A stretch of 64,000 bases of DNA from Citrus sinensis (taxonomy: Eukaryota; Streptophyta; Magnoliopsida; Sapindales; Rutaceae), in the NCBI RefSeq assembly GCF_022201045.2, contig NC_068560.1, positions 35,489,001 to 35,553,000 on the forward strand. The letters are read 5' to 3'. Position numbers and translations under genes: made by a program. Positions 40,041 to 51,777 of this stretch are shown in pieces. The first letter of the stretch is position 1; each line of letters opens with the position of its first letter. The notes under the pieces were generated by a model, which was not told the DNA's origin, made no database searches, and worked only from the letters and a program-made list of their open reading frames with translations.

Positions 40041-40320
40041 TTTTTTTTTTTTTAAATACTGCTATACAGGACTGTAGGTATTACAATTAATATTTACAAA
40101 CAGATTCTATAATTGGGACCTTCATCGTGGCATGTACTCCTCTGAAGCGCTGTCCAAATTCTTCAAACTCTCTCAAATATTCGAGGGCTGTCTACTCTAC
40201 TCACCTTTTGTGAGAAATAGACTGGCTCCACTCAATTATTTGATAATTGAGGAAGGATTATAAATAAGCTCCATAAATACTTTCATGGAGGCTCGAACCC
40301 CCTTGCACTCATTATTCTAA
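40041..40320 (-). mobile_element. SINE-like retroposon with target duplications
   Basis: This element of about 280 bp lies between two identical 16-bp copies of GTGCATGCAGACACTT (40025-40040 and 40321-40336). On the minus strand it ends in an A-run (T13 at 40041-40053 on plus) and has, near its 5' end, GGGGGTTCGAGCCTCC, a good pol III B-box. The long duplication plus poly-A tail is the signature of target-primed reverse transcription. An A-box is not visible, so the 5' end may be truncated, or this is a tRNA-derived SINE of diverged type. Confidence 0.75.
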
Positions 40321-40336
40321 GTGCATGCAGACACTT

Positions 40337-43237
40337 CACGGCCACACAACTCCCCATATTAACAAATCCTTTAGCCAAAAATATTAACATTGTCACCCTC
40401 CAATTAACATTTCTATCAAGCAACTTTAAATGTTACATATTCCTTCTTTGCAAATTCGCAGAAGGTCTTGGCCAAAAAGCAGGAAAAGGCGTGGCAATTG
40501 TAGCTTTTTCTTATGAGGAATTTAATGCAAAGTTGTAAAAGCAGCAGCGATGCTAATACCATTATTTTTTTCATTTCAGAATTTGTGTTCGTTCTTTTAT
40601 GTTTTCAGAGACAAACTGTAGCCATAATGGCATAATGTGACAAATTTTAGAAAAAGAAAACACAAATTCTTGTTTACCATTCGGGCAGGACAACTCATTT
40701 ATCTCTGAATTCCTCCTTTTATGCAAAAAGAGGTCTTAGGCTCACCAGCTCACCTATAATGTTACAGCTGACAACGTGTTTGTGTTTTTGTCTTCAAGTT
40801 TAAAAAATTCCTGCCTTCGTGCTATATGGGAAACAGGGTAAATGCCATACACGCAATGAATGTCCATCACTGTACATAATACACAACATAATGTTGCACA
40901 GCATAATGTTTGCCAGTTGCCACATTCACAATCACAGAGACTGGTGTAAGGTTTCGTTTGGAAACGTTGCTTTCTTACTTTTTCTTTCCCTTCTTTTACA
41001 GGGCTCGACATCCAAGATATGAAGCCATAGAGATTGATAGATAGTACGGCGCTGAGGGGACGTAAAAGAGGGTAAGTGAGCAGGTGAAATAGAAATTCAA
41101 TGGAGGAGGTGAAATGAGAGGTGGTAGATTTGGTGGTGGTGGTTGTGTTGGTTTCCAGCGCACAGGCCACTGCACTGAACAAAGGGTTTCTTTTTTTTCT
41201 TTTTTTTCTTTCATTTTTTTTTTCTTTTTTGGCCAATGTTTTATTATTACAGTATCAAAATTTCTCAAATAACAACTACTGTTCCATCAATCCGCTCAAA
41301 GTCAGATAAATAAAGCCCGCACTCTACTACGAAATCAGAAAGTGTGGCTCTTAACAACAGGAAGCTGAAAAGCTTTACTGGAACTCATCAAATCAAAAAC
41401 TATACGTACTGCACTAGCAGAGACCTATGTGCCCTTAACCACACTGTTTGGCTGATGGGACCTACCTTATTATTCATTCTCTGCCCTTCAAACTGGGGAA
41501 GGGGGAAGATTTTGATCATCTTTCTTGAGCACTCAACAAAATTATGTTGCCCCATGTCCATGTGTGTACTAGGAAATTCAATAATGGTATGTGGTCTTTT
41601 TGAGTGAGGTCCCACAAGGATCTCTTCATCCAGCTGTCTGCATGGAGGACCTCGTAAGTTTTGGGGGTCCACCCCACAAATAGTCCCAATCTAATGATCA
41701 TGATCATGCTATTCCCGCAATCATAGCACAACTTACTGATGTTTTTTTTTTAACTATTGAATTGATGGTAACTAATACATACATTAAGGTTGTCAATTGT
41801 AATATGATGATGATGATGGGAGAGGAGTTGACCTTTTATTACCCATCACCTGTAGTTTCTTTCGCTTTAACCTATTAATAATGTTCATACAAGCATTGAA
41901 ACACCAACACTTCCTAGTTATCACCACCAAGGATTTGTGGAACAAATTTTCATGTGAAAATTGAAGTCTAGTATCCATTCTTTGTTGAATCTTGGTACTG
42001 CCTATTTAGATTCTAGTAGCTCAAAGAACATCCAAATGCAGACGCTGAATTATGGGCGATTAAGGAAAAGGATTTGCCAGTCCAATGACAGCAACTGGCC
42101 AACTGCACCTGCACGGATAAATGAATGCAAGGTCTTCCTAAAAACAAGATTCAAATTTAACATGATTTGTTGGCCTCACGGGAAGGTTTGATATGTGGTT
42201 GATTGCACAATAATTTGGGTTCTAATGGCAAGTTCTTCCAGTGGAATGTTAATGGTATTCTCTGTTCCATGACTTTCCATCTAACAGTGGCGTGCATTGA
42301 CCACTCAAAATACTCAAGAATACATACAGAATAAAGATGTCTGTGTCTTGAGATATAATAGCATATATTTAGAGATTTGTGAATTGGAATGATAGTCTGT
42401 CTTCTAACGACTGGACGACTAACCCATCTGCAGCTCAATTCTTTTGACGAATTACTGCTATAACGGGGACCACAGTAGTTTCCTTCAAATGGATTTCAAA
42501 TACAAACTAGTGTACTCGAGTCAAATTACCTTGGTGATCCATCACACACCTAATCATTAAAGCACCAAATACTGGGCATCACAAGATGCATCCTGACCAT
42601 TCCGACCGAAAAGGTCGGCAGATCATGCAGTGCAAATCAAATGGGATTGCATCACCACTGCTCAAAGCTATAACACAGTGGCACAATGCAGGGTTTGTCA
42701 TGACTATAAAAACTTGCAGGAACATACCCGCTTCACTTTGAATAGCTTTGGTGTGAACATGAGATAGACCATCATGCTCTAGTTGACTGTTACTATGACT
42801 TTTGAATAGTTGATTTAATTTGTGCTATTAGAATATAAATTCTTGCCTGGCAGCTCTGGTGATGGGTTTTGCAAATGTAATTGAGTATAACAAACTCCAT
42901 AAGAACTTGTTAAAAAGTGAAGTTCCAAGACTTTTCAAAAAGTATAGTCCCACCAAATTAGCACCATATATGCAAAGCCAACAAAAGGAAGCTCAAGTCA
43001 ACAAAGTGAAGTTCATTTCAATCATTGCTTTGTCTTCATTTGTAACCAAAGTAAAAAGCAGCAATCAACAATTATCTACTACATTGACAATGAATATGTC
43101 CAGGTTATATACGTAGGTTATTGATTCTGATGGCCAGTTTCTCTAACATGAAAACTTGCAAAATTTTAGTACACAACAATATCTAATGGCATCAAAATCA
43201 TAGTGAATATTAATATAAGCATCAGAATTAACAGTTA
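40337..43237. other. Intergenic, no gene supported
   Basis: The largest frame (40754-41236, minus, 160 codons) begins with a Lys/Glu-only stretch from a purine run and has no motif. The 93-codon frame at 42157-42438 is also unremarkable. I see no RNA gene. Confidence 0.5.
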
Positions 43238-46200
43238 TCAACCACTACCACGACTAAAATGTTCTCGAATAAATCTTTCCGCATGGGATGGATACTTATC
43301 TCGAATATATGCTCGAAGACACTTCTGATAGGAAAAATCTATCCATCCACCATCTGTTCTAACAACAAAGAGGCATCTTGAGTTTCCAAATTGGGGATGC
43401 CTATCAACCTTCAGAACGAAGTAAAACAGTTAGTTTGTTCCTAAGGACAATCAAATATTGATCTCATTAGATGAAAAACATGCGCGGAGGTGTGAGAAAA
43501 TGACAAATGATGAACAAGTTAAATAAGGAAGAGAAAACATAAATAAATAGAAGTAGAATTCCAAATGACAAATAATGGAGGGGAGATAAAGCAGTCAAAA
43601 GGCTTTGCCAGCAGATCTACATGCCAGTCGCTAGACAAACACCCACTGGATCTAGCTATCAATGTCAAGAAAACCAACAAAAGCTAATGAGACAATCTGT
43701 GTAATACAATTTTTCCATCATTTCTGTGGAAAAACATCCACTCCTCATAGAAAAGGAAACAAATAAATAAATTATTATTGCAATTCAAAGAATATAGAAT
43801 CCAGAAGTCAAAGACAGAGAACCAAACTGACTTTGAGATCAAGACTGTCTGCTTGTGCACATAAACTGTTCTGAACATCTGTACACTAGGATTGTCAATT
43901 GGGCTGAGGTGGCCAGCTTCACACATTGAGCTTGGGCTAACCTTTATTTGAAATTGACATAAACCAGAGTTTGACTAATCTAAAGTAAATGCAAAATTTT
44001 GTGTCTATGAATTTTATGTTTGATATTTACTGATTTTACGTTATTCTACAGACAATGAAAGAACTTACTTGAATTAATAGGTACATGTGTTTAACCTTGT
44101 TTTGGGTTGAAGTTCCTACTAGTGATGAATCTATGAAATCTGTTAGCATGGTATCAGTGTTTTAAATGAGCAGTGTTATTAAGGTCTCAACCCCACTCAT
44201 TTACCAAATAAGCTGAGAACAGTAAGTTTGATATGATATGTGGAGCTAAACTGATATAGGCTGTTGTCAGTTAAACCAGTTGACAGGCCTACTGCATTAT
44301 AAAACCATCTCTCAAGTCGTTATTACAAGAACCACAATCACTACCATAAACCCAGATGTATTTGTCAGGCATAATGCAGTATGTAATTCAACTTCAAATA
44401 GTCTCAATTAGAACAGAAGATGAGGAGATTAAAGATTTATGTGATTAACACCCCGTAGTCCACAACTACAAAATGCTCAACTGGCCTAATTGTTGCTGAA
44501 GAAAAACAAATGGATTTCGTGCTGTATGCTCGTGCATGGAGGGAAAAGTTAGCTGAGAATTCAACTTATCAGTTCAAAGCAAGCATTTCAACCTCACTTC
44601 AGTATATTATACCAATTTAGGAATTAAAACCAACACTCTAGAATACTTTCATCCACTTTATAAGATACATGCTCTTGAGCAACGACTTCATCACCAATTT
44701 ATGAACAAACCACAGCATCAGGTGTCCATAAGGGTGATTGCCTTGCAAGAGGCAAGATGCTGCCAAATAAATTGCACAACTATTCTTAAGTAAGATGGAG
44801 AAGTAATAGATAGAAAAATGGATGATGAACAACAAAACTCCTCTTTTCGATCTTACATAATAAAAGACAGCCACCAAAATATGCACTGAGGCTCAAGTTA
44901 TAGATGCAACGAGGATAAAGAATTCAAGCTAGGGCTTTAACAGACAAAGTGTTTGACATGAGATGTAACTGATGAATGGCATAAAGGACTAATGAGAATT
45001 ACTCAAAAGAAAGAGATTTAAATCTTAGTATCCATGATTAGTTCCAAAATTTTCTAAAGAACGACTTAATCAATGCAGAATGATGTTGAAAAAGAAGTGA
45101 GTACAAAAGTTTCTTGACAGCAGCTTCAATGAAAAGCAGAAACAAAACTATATTAAATACCATAAACTACAACTCACCATAATAGCATCAAGGCCACATC
45201 CAATTTTATCTTCAGAATGTGGGTGATAAGCAAGAAGCTTCTCCACCACAGCTCTCTCATCATCAGCTGTAAGACGTTCTCCGTCCATATACCTTGAAGC
45301 AGGAAACACAATCAAATAACTTAAGAAGATGATATTGTTTTAAATTTCAGCAATATTGTTTCATAAAGAGTTATTAATCTCTACTTTCTAGCCTCTATAT
45401 CAAAAGATCATGAGATCCAATTTCAACCTTCAGTAAGTGTGTTTTCCAACGACCTCCTTGTCAGCTTTAGAACAATTCTTAAAAAGTTTGATTACAACAC
45501 ACTTTTTGCAAGTTAGGATGAGTTATAAATGAGATAATTAAATATGGAGAGCTTTTGACTCTGGCAAATACCTTATATATATGTGACGGGGAACATAATT
45601 TCTAAGATCCAAGTTGCTCCAATTTTATATACTAGCAGGTTCAGACACAAGTTCAGAAGTTGAAGTAGACTTAAAAAACTAATCCAAAGAATTTTATTTA
45701 CTATCGTTTCATAAATTCTAGCTCAGAGCAAGAGGCTTATCAAAAGCAAAACTACATCTTTACCGGGGCTACTAACTAGTTCATATGATTCATTTTCAGC
45801 TAAGTAGCTTGTACTTCATGCGGAAGTGTATTGGTCCTACAAGGAGTTCTAAGCTCCAAAAAAGAGCGCGTACTGTTTCTGGTCGGTACTATCCAACGGA
45901 GTTCATATTGCATTCAATTATGCACATTTTACGAAACAAGTACGACCACCAAGAACAATGAAAAAATATCAGTCCGTACGTTGTTTGAGGCCAATCTTTT
46001 ATTTCCTTGTCATACACCACAAATGAATGGTAGCTGAAACTTATCTTGTCACTAGGGTTACACGCCTTAATAGTAGAAATGATTCGAAGGGCAAAGTAAA
46101 TATCTACATTAACATTACCTATTACTATCAGCCTGGAAGTGAAAGAATCGAACAACAAAAACTAAAGTAGTTGCTTTGTTATCACGGAAAGAGAAATGGA

Positions 46201-46536
46201 AATTATGCGTATGGAATGAGGGGAAGCTAACCTGCGGGAGTGAAGAATTTCTTTGGCGAGAAAAAGTATAGGCTCGATATCTCGTAGAATCTCATCCTCC
46301 TTATCCTTCCACTTCCTGTAATCAGGATCGGCCCACCTATGGTACTTTGGCGGTTCTTTCACTGTCAACAATGTTGTGGTGTTATTGTCCGCAGATGATA
46401 ACTTCTCCTCCGGCTGAGTCGGCTCGGAAGGTGCAGCTGAGCAGAAAGTTGCGCGCGGCAGGCCAAGGAGCCTGGCGGCGGGACGGAAGCGCAGAAGCGG
46501 TAATCCCCTAAAGAGCATAGGTGCGGCCATGACCAC
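43238..46536 (-). CDS. DCL-like DUF3223 protein, organelle-targeted
   Basis: Three minus-strand exons: 46536-46232, 45292-45178 and 43408-43238, giving 196 residues. Introns are 939 and 1,769 bp. The family (DCL of tomato, Arabidopsis DUF3223 proteins) is needed for plastid or mitochondrial rRNA maturation and organelle development. The N-terminus (about 1-35) is rich in Arg, Ala and Leu and lacks acids, fitting an organelle presequence. A linker with EPPKYHRWADPDYRKWKDKE follows. The DUF3223 core runs from about 100 to 190 and includes DERAVVEKLLAYHPHSEDKIG, then HPQFGNSRCLFVVRTDGG, DFSYQKCLRAY and a C-terminal HAERFIREHF. The start could be either the first ATG (46536) or the one two codons later. 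Whether the target is plastid or mitochondrion cannot be told from this sequence. Confidence 0.88.
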
Positions 46537-48106
46537 GAGTGAGTCCCGAGTGCCTTCTTCTGCCTCAACTTGAAAAAGTTTGACTCAAAGATACGGGCTG
46601 GGTTGACTGATGTGGATAATGTGGAAACTATACTGTAATTTGGGCTTTGTCCTCGGCCTACTGACCAAAACAAAACCAATGCAAACCGAACCGATCTCGT
46701 ACCTAAACGTATATATTTTTATGGCGCGCACTGTATTAATTGTATTGTATCATAGTTTATACTTTATAGTAGTAAAATATATTATTTTAAATTATAATTC
46801 AATACAATATTCAGTGTAATACGAGCTATACTATATAAAATAATATATTAAGTTTTATAATATAAAATTATTAAATAATGTACTATATTAGTTCATAATA
46901 TTATATTAGAATATTATTTATTTCTATAATATAATATAATTTATTTTATTTAGTATAATCATATTATAATATAGTATGAGTTAATATTATATTATAGATA
47001 TATAATACTGTAATATAATATTATCAATATAATATTAAATTATAAATTTATTTTTATTTTTATTAAATAATAAAAGATTAAATAAAAATCAAATATTCTT
47101 TATGCATTTAAAATAAAATTATTAAAATGATTTTATTTAGTAAAGCAAAATAATCTATTGTCGTTTATTTATTAAAGATTTAGGTTTATCACTATCTTAT
47201 TTTTATGAAATAATTATAATTTATGTGGATCAAGACAACTTTTTATCTCTCCACCAAATAATTCTTCGTCTCATAAGAAATGAGAACTTATCTCCTTATT
47301 TACATACACTTGAGATTAAATAAAAGACATACATCTAAATTTTTATGAATGGATTTTTACTAACGGGGGGATTTGTGGGTAATTTACCATCTAGAAGGTT
47401 GAATTCGCAATTCATATATTTGGATTTCTATAGCTTTAAATTTCCCAACTCAATTAATGAAAATGATACTTTTTAAAAGATCAGCTGTTTTGATTAGGTC
47501 CATGTCCATCGCAGATGTAAGGAAGAGGATAATGGTTGCTGCTCGGTCAGCTTCATTTATGATCTGGCTGACGCTAACTATTTGCATTGTCACGGCTTAT
47601 AGCGGGGTATCTGCAGATTGTACGTCTCACTAAAAGATTGTCATAAAAATATTAACGGGAATATTGATCAATCTTCTTACCTTCCTTTTAGAATTGAATC
47701 AAAATTTTAAATCCAACATCTAACTTTTTAAACATTAAAGCTGTTGAAAGTGCAGAATCTCAGTAGGCACTTTTAAAATTCAAAGCGAGGAGAATATCTT
47801 TTATTCATTTCAAACCATGATTAAAATCCTTTAATTATAGCATGAATTGAATTGTAACCTTCTCTAATACTCATCAGATACATTACGGGATTCGAACTTA
47901 ATTTTGTTTATGGCCAAAGGAAACATAATGGTTGAAAAAAAATAATCCAGAAAGATCGCCCTCATTTGCCTACCGTATGCCCTCGTCTTGATGTTCTGTT
48001 TTTACTACTGTTTGCTTAGCCATGTTACCCGTGTAGAGATGGTAAATTGATCCATCTAAATTGGATATTCATATATATATAATTAGACTAGATAATATTC
48101 ATTCAA

Positions 48107-48173
<67 letters not shown>

Positions 48174-48920
48174 TAATTTTAAAATATCCAACTCAATATT
48201 GGATAGATATGGATATTAGATAATATCCATTATCCCATTCATTTATCCGATTTTTAAATTAAAAAATGAAGAAATACAAAAGTGTCTTAAGCAACAGCAT
48301 ATATTCTCAAATATACCTACACAACAAACTTATAGAAAAATATTTTGATCTTATAAAATTTAGAAAAACATTCATTGGTGACATTACCCTGTCGCTAGTA
48401 ACACTATTCTAGCAGCAACGCTGTCATATGGTGACCAATTTTATGTAATTGGACTGCCGCTTTGTGATCTATGTAGTTGTACTAATTTTATCAGTAAAAG
48501 CGAAATCTTGGTGGCACAAATGCTACCAAAAAGTATGGTGGATACATCACACCGGCGTCAAACAACAGTGCTGCAGTGGGCACCGCCATGTCAATCAACC
48601 ATATCGGATGCCAGCAATGTTGAGTAAGGTGACGATGCACTTTATTGCGCAGCAAAATATGGTGCATTGCGTAGGTCACAAAATTTCAAGTCCGATGATA
48701 CGAGATTCATCAATAGTTGCCCGCCTTCATTATCGTCGGCATCAAGTCATCAACGTAGTAGTCGGTCAGAATAGGAACCCAACGATTTTGTTTTAGTATT
48801 ATATTTTTAAACAAAATAATTTTGATTAGCTTTTAAAACTAATGATTCCAGGGAATATAAACAAAAATGAATAAGAATTTATTAATATAACATTATTAAT
48901 TTGATTTTACTATACTTATA
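46537..48920. other. AT-rich intergenic region
   Basis: No gene supported. At 46726-46820 a short inverted pair (CACTGTATTAATTGTATTG against CACTGAATATTGTATTGAA) suggests a small AT-rich hairpin element. A frame of 115 codons at 48449-48796 has no recognisable motif. The long (TA)n lies at 48112-48170. Confidence 0.5.
48112..48170. repeat. (TA)n microsatellite, about 59 bp
   Basis: About 29 uninterrupted TA units inside AT-rich DNA. Confidence 0.95.
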
Positions 48921-49252
48921 GAGTAATGATACAGCCACAAATTCTTGTACAAACTTATTTTGTACAAACTGACGTGGCATTAATTCGTTGGTTGAATGAA
49001 AATATAAATTAATAAAAATAAATCATGTGGCCAAGTGATATTTAATTCAACCAATCTTATCATGCCACAAACTCTTGTACAAACTTATTTTGTACAAATT
49101 GACGTGGCATTAATTTATTGGTTGAATGAAAATATAAATTAATAAAAATAAATCATGTGGGTCAAGTGATATTTAATTCAACCAATCTTATCATGCCACA
49201 TCAGTTTGTACAAAATATATTTGTACAAGAGTTTATGACTGTATCATTACTC
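48921..49252. mobile_element. MITE with internal tandem duplication
   Basis: The terminal inverted repeat is GAGTAATGATACAG at both ends. Inside, a 130-bp unit (starting GCCACAAA at 48934 and 49064) occurs twice with about 95% identity, and a third partial start (GCCACATCAG, 49195) leads into the right end. Blocks such as CTTGTACAAA and GACGTGGCATTAAT recur inverted. A related single-unit copy is at 33685-33879. It has no coding capacity, and no clean target duplication was found. Confidence 0.75.
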
Positions 49253-50187
49253 CATTACTCATATTTATATGTTACATCCTTTTTTAATTTAGAAATATAA
49301 ATTTAATATCCATGAATATCCATAGTTATTCATTTCTATGTCGATAAAAATTCATACCCATATTCAATATCTAAAACTAAATATAAAGATGGACAAATCT
49401 ATCATAAATAATCATATATTTGTATGTAAATAATTAATAATTGTACATGGATGGACAGTTTCAGTTTGGGATCGGCAATCAACTCGATCAAATTTTGAGT
49501 TAGTCGAGTTGAAAGAAAAAATAATAATATAAACTTAATCAAAATTTATAATCTGATTCGATATGATTTTAATATAGTGCGGATCATATTAATTCGAAAA
49601 TTTGTGTTATAAATAGTTTGTGTGTGCATGGTGCTGCTTCTTTGGATTTTTGAGTCAGATCAGATTAGATAAAATCTAATCCGATCAAGTTAGAGTCTTT
49701 ATTCACATTCAATCTGGATTTAAAATTTTCGGATCATAGGTTGGATTGAATTGTCTGCCCACGCACGGTCACGGACGATTAATCAAAACCATGAGATGAA
49801 AATCGAAACCAATATACTATTACCGCGAGGCAGCGAAGCGAGTGCTCAAGAAAGGCGTGAGACGCTCGACTCTATAAATTTTTGTTAGGAGAAACTAGAA
49901 AGTTAATTATATTGGAAAGATAAAATCGCTTCAAAAAAAAGAAAAAGAAAAAGAAAAGAGAAGATAAAATAAGAAAGGAAATAAAAAAACTCCAGAAAAG
50001 CCAAATTGAAATCCGATTTCGTGTCCGTGTCTGCACAATTGGAAGCGAAGGGTCAGAGACCCATAGAGCTAGAGGAGAGGAGGCTCCTGCCCTGAGTAGC
50101 TTAGCACAAAGTTTTTTTCTACCGTGGTGCCTAGGATAATAGTCCTGAGGCCAAATCTCAATCGTTGATTCTTCAACTTCGCCGTGG
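49253..50187. other. Upstream region of F-box gene
   Basis: No gene supported. A purine-rich run at 49930-49990 lies in the likely promoter or leader of the F-box gene. Confidence 0.4.
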
Positions 50188-51777
50188 ATGGGCCAGTCAG
50201 CTTCGACGGCCGCAATCTCAAGCCGCCGAGAATTTAACCACAGCCAACGATACAAGTCCAAATCGACGGCTGTGATCTCTCCAATGCATGCTGACGAAAG
50301 TAGCGCCGAACTTCCCGATGGAACAGCCTATGATTACATCTCGAACCTGCCCGACGAGTGCTTGGCTTGCATTTTCCAGTCTCTTAGCTCCGGTGACCGC
50401 AAAAGGTGCTCTCTCGTTTGTCGTCGTTGGCTCAGGATCGAGGGGCAGAGCCGTCACCGTCTTTCTCTCAACGCCCAGTCAGAACTCCTCCCTATGATTC
50501 CCTCTCTTTTCTCCCGATTCGACGTCGTCACGAAACTCGCTCTCAAATGTGACCGTAGATCCGTGAGCGTTGGGGACGACGCGCTTATTTTAATTTCTCA
50601 AAAGTGCCGCAACCTCACGCGGCTGAAGCTCCGCGCTTGTCGTGAGCTGACGGACGCCGGAATGTCAGTGTTTGCTAAAAACTGCAAGGGCTTGAAGAAG
50701 CTCTCCTGTGGATCTTGCACTTTTGGAGCCAAAGGCATGAACGCAGTGCTCGATAACTGCTCGACTCTCGAAGAGTTATCGGTTAAGCGGCTTCGTGGAA
50801 TCACAGATGGAGCCGCGGCTGAGCCGATTGGACCTGGCGTGGCTGCCTCTTCGCTTAAAACTGTTTGCCTAAAGGAACTTTACAATGGACAGTGTTTTGG
50901 TCCCCTAATAATCGGGGCAAAGAATCTAAGAACTTTAAAACTTTTTAGGTGCTCTGGCGATTGGGACAAGCTTCTTCAGCTGGTTACGGATCGGGTCACA
51001 AGTTTGGTCGAGATCCATCTGGAGAGAATCCAAGTCACCGATGTGGGACTCGCTGCCATATCCAATTGTTTAGATCTAGAAATTATGCATCTGGTCAAAA
51101 CTCCAGAGTGCACAAATCTTGGACTCGCCGCTGTAGCCGAGCGATGTAAACTATTGAGAAAACTCCACATTGATGGATGGAAAGCTAATCGTATTGGCGA
51201 TGAAGGACTAATAGCTGTAGCAAAGTGTTGCCCTAATTTGCAAGAGTTAGTTCTTATTGGCGTGAATCCTACCAGAGTGAGTCTGGAAGTTTTGGCTTCA
51301 AATTGTCAAAATCTAGAGCGATTAGCCTTGTGTGGTAGTGACACTGTTGGAGATGTGGAAATATCTTGCATAGCTGCAAAATGTGTTGCTTTAAAGAAGC
51401 TTTGTATCAAGAGCTGTCCCGTTTCTGATCATGGAATGGAAGCTCTGGCTGGTGGGTGTCCGAATTTGGTGAAAGTGAAGGTGAAGAAGTGCCGAGCAGT
51501 GACGACTGAAGGCGCGGACTGGTTGAGAGCAAGGAGGGAATATGTTGTTGTGAATTTAGATAGCGGTGAGGCTGAACATCAGGATGCTAGTGATGGCGGA
51601 GTTCAAGAGAACGGTATTGAGTTTCCTCCCCAAATGGTGCAGCCTAGTGTTGCATCGAGTAGGAATACTCGATCAACCTCATTCAAGACAAGGCTAGGGC
51701 TATTGAGTGGGCGGAGTTTGGTTGCTTGCACTTTGAGGAGGTGGTCAAGTGGTAATAGCAGTTCAAGAAATAGTTAA
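50188..51777 (+). CDS. SKIP2: F-box/LRR protein, SKIP2/VFB family
   Basis: Single-exon gene, 529 residues. It matches the plant VIER F-BOX / SKIP2 group, substrate-receptor subunits of SCF ubiquitin ligases linked to growth and auxin-responsive gene expression. The start MGQS is the family's usual N-terminus and could be N-myristoylated (Gly2), although this is inference. The F-box lies at about 48-95 (ISNLPDECLACIFQSLSSGDR, then CSLVCRRWLRIEGQ). LRRs of the CC (cysteine-containing) type fill about 110-450, with repeated patterns such as CRNLTRLKLRACRELTDAGM and CPNLQELVLIGV, and conserved family blocks KRLRGITDGA, LKELYNGQCFGP and LHIDGWKANRIGDEGL. The C-terminal tail (about 455-529) is Ser/Arg-rich. 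Absence of introns is normal for this family. Confidence 0.94.
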   Translation: MGQSASTAAISSRREFNHSQRYKSKSTAVISPMHADESSAELPDGTAYDYISNLPDECLACIFQSLSSGDRKRCSLVCRRWLRIEGQSRHRLSLNAQSELLPMIPSLFSRFDVVTKLALKCDRRSVSVGDDALILISQKCRNLTRLKLRACRELTDAGMSVFAKNCKGLKKLSCGSCTFGAKGMNAVLDNCSTLEELSVKRLRGITDGAAAEPIGPGVAASSLKTVCLKELYNGQCFGPLIIGAKNLRTLKLFRCSGDWDKLLQLVTDRVTSLVEIHLERIQVTDVGLAAISNCLDLEIMHLVKTPECTNLGLAAVAERCKLLRKLHIDGWKANRIGDEGLIAVAKCCPNLQELVLIGVNPTRVSLEVLASNCQNLERLALCGSDTVGDVEISCIAAKCVALKKLCIKSCPVSDHGMEALAGGCPNLVKVKVKKCRAVTTEGADWLRARREYVVVNLDSGEAEHQDASDGGVQENGIEFPPQMVQPSVASSRNTRSTSFKTRLGLLSGRSLVACTLRRWSSGNSSSRNS